A stretch of 6,523 nucleotides of DNA, from assembly GCA_002454975.1 (NCBI GenBank), contig DKJZ01000071.1:1-6523 (forward strand), given 5' to 3'. The notes under the pieces were generated by a model that saw only the letters and a program-made list of their open reading frames with translations, was not told the DNA's origin and ran no database searches. The stretch comes from Hylemonella sp. UBA6679. GTDB taxonomy: Bacteria; Pseudomonadota; Gammaproteobacteria; Burkholderiales; Burkholderiaceae_C. Positions 4,570 to 6,523 of this stretch are shown in pieces. The number at the start of each line of letters is the position of its first letter. Within the stretch, counting starts at the first letter, position 1. Made by a program: the position numbers and the translations under genes.

Positions 4570-6159
4570 ATGCATATACACATTCTGGGCATTTGCGGCA
4601 CCTTCATGGGGGGCCTGGCCGCCCTGGCCCGGGAGGCTGGCCACACCGTCACCGGTTGCGACGCCGGCGTTTACCCCCCCATGAGCGACCAGCTGCGCGC
4701 CTTGGGCATCGAGCTGATCGAGGGTTTTGGCACCGAGCAACTCACGCTCAAGCCCGACATGTACGTGGTAGGCAATGTGGTGAGCCGCGCGCGCCTTGCC
4801 GACTGCACGCCGAAGTTCCCGCTGATGGAGGCCATCATGGACCTGGGCCTGCCCTACACCAGCGGGCCGCAGTGGCTGGCCGAGCATGTGCTGCAGGGCC
4901 GGCATGTGTTGGCGGTGGCAGGCACGCACGGCAAAACCACGACGACGTCGATGCTGGCTTGGATTTTGGAGCACGCGGGGCTGCAGCCTGGGTTTTTGGT
5001 GGGTGGGGTGCCTTTGAATTTTGGGGTGTCTGCGCGTCTTGGGGGAGGCTCTTTAAGCCGTCGTGTTGATAGCGGTGAAGGCGGGGCAGGACAGGGCTTG
5101 GCTCCGTGTCCCCCGCCCGCTTTGCGGGCTCCTCCTTTACCTACGCCAAGCCCAGACCTACCCCACCTTGGGCAGGGGCTCGATGGAGCAACGGCTGACT
5201 CAGCGTCGTCTCTCGCTGGCACGGCCCCCTTTCGGGGCAGCGAAGACACACCAGTGCCGAGCGTGGGGGCCCCATTCGTCATAGAGGCCGACGAGTACGA
5301 CACCGCGTTTTTCGACAAACGCAGCAAATTTGTGCATTACCGCCCACGCACCGCGGTGCTCAACAACCTGGAGTTTGACCACGCCGATATCTTTGATGAC
5401 TTGGCGGCGATTGAGCGGCAGTTTCACCACCTGGTTCGCACCGTGCCGGCCAGCGGGCGGGTGGTGGTCAATGGCTTGGAGGAAAGTTTGGCGCGCGTGA
5501 TGCACGCGGGTTGCTGGAGCGAGCAGCGCACTTTTGGCGCAGCGGTGAGTGATTTTTCTGCGCAGGGCGAGCCGCACGACTTTGCAGTGCTGCAAGCCGG
5601 CAAGGTGGTGGCGCAGGTGCGTTGGGGGCTGAACGGTGTGCACAACCAGCTCAACGCTTTGGCCGCCATCGCAGCGGCTGAGCATGTGGGCGTGTCGCCT
5701 CAAGTTGCTGCGCAGGCGCTGGGCGAATTTCAAAACGTCAAACGCCGCATGGAAGTGCGCGGCACGGTGGGCGGCGTGACGGTGCTTGACGACTTTGCGC
5801 ACCACCCCACGGCCATACGCACCACGGTGGATGGCTTGCGCCGTCAGGTGGGCAGCGCGCGCATTTTGGCGGTGTTTGAGCCGCGCTCCAACACCATGAA
5901 ACTCGGCACCATGAAATCTCAGCTACCCTGGAGCTTGGAGGCCGCCGACTTGGCGTTTTGCCACAGCGGCGGTTTGGGTTGGGACGCCACAGAGGCCATG
6001 GCGCCCATGGGCGCGCGTTGCATGGTGGCTGACAACATCACCGCGCTGGTCGATGCGGTCATCGCCGCAGCCCAACCTGGCGACCACATCTTGTGCATGA
6101 GCAACGGCGGCTTTAGCGGCATCCACCAAAAGTTGTTGGATTCGCTATTAAAAAAATAG
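4570..6159 (+). CDS. mpl: UDP-MurNAc:L-Ala-gamma-D-Glu-meso-DAP ligase Mpl, with in-frame insert
   Basis: Murein recycling enzyme of the cytoplasm: it attaches recovered tripeptide L-Ala-D-Glu-mDAP to UDP-MurNAc with ATP, re-feeding peptidoglycan synthesis. It has 529 residues where E. coli Mpl has about 457. The N-terminal UDP-binding domain starts MHIHILGICGTFMGG, with YPPMSDQL at 35-42. The Mur-ligase P-loop AGTHGKTTTT is at 117-126. The catalytic acidic strand FVIEADEYDTAFFDKRSKF is at 236-254 and LNNLEFDHADIF at 264-275. GVHNQLNALAA (356-366) and DDFAHHPTAIR (407-417) lead into the C-terminal domain, closing at SNGGFSGIHQKL. All the motifs I know are intact. The extra length is one Pro/Gly/Ser-rich block (about 158-234) just before the EADEYD strand, a loop position. 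Without it the protein is 452 residues. There is no ribosome binding site before the ATG. The gene ends in a run of seven A just before TAG. Confidence 0.95.
   Translation: MHIHILGICGTFMGGLAALAREAGHTVTGCDAGVYPPMSDQLRALGIELIEGFGTEQLTLKPDMYVVGNVVSRARLADCTPKFPLMEAIMDLGLPYTSGPQWLAEHVLQGRHVLAVAGTHGKTTTTSMLAWILEHAGLQPGFLVGGVPLNFGVSARLGGGSLSRRVDSGEGGAGQGLAPCPPPALRAPPLPTPSPDLPHLGQGLDGATADSASSLAGTAPFRGSEDTPVPSVGAPFVIEADEYDTAFFDKRSKFVHYRPRTAVLNNLEFDHADIFDDLAAIERQFHHLVRTVPASGRVVVNGLEESLARVMHAGCWSEQRTFGAAVSDFSAQGEPHDFAVLQAGKVVAQVRWGLNGVHNQLNALAAIAAAEHVGVSPQVAAQALGEFQNVKRRMEVRGTVGGVTVLDDFAHHPTAIRTTVDGLRRQVGSARILAVFEPRSNTMKLGTMKSQLPWSLEAADLAFCHSGGLGWDATEAMAPMGARCMVADNITALVDAVIAAAQPGDHILCMSNGGFSGIHQKLLDSLLKK
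5080..5129 (+). other. Two competing hairpins inside the mpl insert
   Basis: Hairpin A pairs GGCGGGG (5080-5086) with CCCCGCC (5111-5117) and GGACA (5089-5093) with TGTCC (5107-5111); the arms share one base, so not all pairs can form at once. Hairpin B is a perfect 6-bp stem with a 3-nt loop: GCCCGC, TTT, GCGGGC (5115-5129). A and B overlap at 5115-5117 and would compete. Seen directly; whether they fold in RNA or DNA is not known. Confidence 0.55.
5208..5247 (+). other. Nested stem-loop inside the mpl insert
   Basis: From outside in: GTCT (5208-5211) with AGAC (5244-5247); CGCTG (5214-5218) with CAGCG (5238-5242); GCCCC (5224-5228) with GGGGC (5234-5238), loop CTTTC. The last two stems share C5238. 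There is a 5-nt bulge GCACG on the left side. This is the most extended dyad of the insert and could be one end of the element. Confidence 0.55.
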
Positions 6160-6161
6160 CG
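6143..6161 (+). other. Hairpin spanning the mpl stop codon
   Basis: CGCTATT (6143-6149), loop AAAAA, AATAGCG (6155-6161): a perfect 7-bp stem that contains the TAG stop at 6157-6159. It may be a remnant of a small palindromic repeat at the gene's 3' end or a transcript-end structure. Confidence 0.55.
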
Positions 6162-6166
6162 GCCAC

Positions 6167-6207
6167 ATGAAGCTAAACAAGGCCTAGCACCCGATTTAGC
6201 ACTTCAT
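6167..6207 (+). other. Inverted repeat between mpl and the terminator
   Basis: ATGAAGCTAAA (6167-6177) pairs with TTTAG (6195-6199) plus CTTCAT (6202-6207), with a 2-nt bulge CA, giving 11 pairs around a 17-nt loop that holds GGCC. It sits directly between the stop-codon hairpin and the intrinsic terminator. Confidence 0.5.
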
Positions 6208-6211
6208 ACCC

Positions 6212-6242
6212 AAAAAAAACGCCCGGACAAACCGGGCGTTTT
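6212..6242. terminator. Bidirectional intrinsic terminator between mpl and the DAHP synthase gene
   Basis: A perfect stem CGCCCGG (6220-6226) / CCGGGCG (6232-6238) with loop ACAAA is extended by AAAA/TTTT to 11 bp. Read on the minus strand it is followed by eight U (6219-6212), a strong terminator for the DAHP synthase gene, whose stop is about 17 nt upstream. On the plus strand it is followed by only four U, so it is weaker for mpl. Confidence 0.92.
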
Positions 6243-6258
6243 GACGGACGGGCCTGGC

Positions 6259-6523
6259 TCAGCGTTGGCGGCGTGCTTGCACCGCTTGCGACAACACTTC
6301 CAGCGAGGCCAGCGAGTCGTCCCAGCCCAAGCAGGCATCGGTGATGCTCTTGCCGTAAGCCAACTTGCTCGGGTCGTCTTTGCCAGGCGTGAACTTTTGT
6401 GCGCCTGCGTGGAGGTGGCTCTCCACCATCACGCCAAACACCTGGCGCGAACCGGTCGCAATCTGCGCAGCGATGTCTTTGGCCACATCGAGCTGCTTCT
6501 CGTGCTGCTTGCTGCTGTTGGCG
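6259..6523 (-). CDS. aroG: 3-deoxy-7-phosphoheptulonate (DAHP) synthase, type I, C-terminal fragment
   Basis: The last 87 residues of a gene whose start lies beyond the right edge. The enzyme condenses phosphoenolpyruvate and erythrose-4-phosphate to DAHP, the first step of the shikimate pathway, in the cytoplasm. The fragment begins ANSSKQHEKQLD, which in E. coli AroG directly follows the metal-binding His of DFSHANSSK. It continues with GVMVESHL (fragment residues 30-37; the Glu is a metal ligand) and YGKSITDACLGWDD (56-69; the first Asp is a metal ligand), and ends QAVQARRQR. This wording is the AroF/G/H (type I alpha) class. Which feedback type it is cannot be told, because the regulatory residues lie outside the window. 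A GTG at 6486 is an internal Val, not a start. It is convergent with mpl. Confidence 0.93.
   Translation of the reverse strand, partial: ANSSKQHEKQLDVAKDIAAQIATGSRQVFGVMVESHLHAGAQKFTPGKDDPSKLAYGKSITDACLGWDDSLASLEVLSQAVQARRQR

Larger units (their letters stand above)
5041..5271 (+). repeat. Palindrome-rich block inserted in frame in mpl
   Basis: About 231 bp, a multiple of three, encoding residues 158-234 of Mpl. Its translation (for example PCPPPALRAPPLPTPSPDL) is low-complexity and unlike the Mur-ligase fold. The flanking coding parts, FGVSARL and APFVIEADEYD, join naturally if it is removed. The DNA carries several dyads: GGCGGGG/CCCCGCC with GGACA/TGTCC nested inside (5080-5117), GCCCGC-TTT-GCGGGC (5115-5129), CCCA/TGGG (5162-5172), and a nested hairpin at 5208-5247. 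No clean target-site duplication is visible; the ends are set from the protein, to within a few codons. It looks like a dispersed palindromic element that landed in an exposed loop and stayed open. That it is dispersed cannot be shown from one window. Confidence 0.65.

Noticed and set aside
4573..4600. A possible -10 (GTATAT) on the minus strand for the 197-residue gene, inside the start of mpl
   Set aside because: No matching -35 at the right distance; too weak to list as a promoter.
5025..5252. Possible terminal inverted repeats GGTGTCT (5025-5031) and AGACACACC (5244-5252) around the mpl insert
   Set aside because: The match is imperfect, and the left copy lies in conserved mpl coding sequence (GVSA), so it is not evidence of an element end.
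4854..5327. A 157-codon minus-strand open frame crossing the mpl insert
   Set aside because: I considered whether the insert brought its own gene on the other strand. The frame simply extends into mpl on both sides, has no ribosome binding site and matches nothing I know.
5200..5805. A 201-codon minus-strand open frame opposite mpl
   Set aside because: His/Arg/Ala-rich complement of mpl codons; no start signal or family resemblance.
6484..6486. GTG at 6486 as the start of a 75-residue protein
   Set aside because: The frame is open to the window edge and reads ANSSKQ..., DAHP synthase sequence, so this is an internal Val codon.

Overview
This window looks like chromosomal DNA of a high-GC betaproteobacterium of the order Burkholderiales, most likely family Comamonadaceae. 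The evidence is protein wording I recognise (PrmA, a DUF3426 protein ending in GYRLLAFYP, and a PfkB kinase beginning MASLICGSLAFDTIMNFEGR) and the gene order kinase / DUF3426 / prmA / accC / accB / TlpA-like / Mpl. The genus is not resolved. Gene content is mostly housekeeping. I see no CRISPR array, tRNA, rRNA, transposase, phage or defence gene.

Left block (minus strand, read right to left from about 4525 to 1). It holds a 197-residue uncharacterised protein with a nucleotidyltransferase-like motif, then a TlpA/ResA-like thioredoxin overlapping it by 4 nt. A 97-nt gap carrying a long imperfect hairpin follows. Next come accB and accC (biotin carboxyl carrier protein and biotin carboxylase, the first half-reaction of fatty acid synthesis), prmA (ribosomal protein L11 methyltransferase), a short membrane-anchored DUF3426 protein, and the start of a PfkB-family sugar or nucleoside kinase cut by the window edge. 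The genes from accB leftward are tightly packed: accC/prmA and prmA/DUF3426 each share one nucleotide in a TGATG stop-start overlap.

Right block. mpl (murein tripeptide ligase, peptidoglycan recycling) runs divergently on the plus strand from a 44-nt intergenic region. It has a good -10 box but no ribosome binding site, so its mRNA may be leaderless. Mpl is about 77 residues longer than expected. The excess is one in-frame, Pro/Gly/Ser-rich block (about 5041-5271) full of DNA palindromes, placed just before the catalytic EADEYD motif. It looks like a palindromic repeat inserted in the gene and still translated. After mpl come two hairpins and a bidirectional intrinsic terminator shared with the convergent 3' end of a type I DAHP synthase gene (minus strand, cut by the right edge).

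The observations most worth following are the palindromic insert in mpl, the DUF3426 protein without its usual zinc ribbon, the nucleotidyltransferase-like protein coupled to the thioredoxin, and the hairpin ahead of accB. No wholly new multi-gene system is evident.
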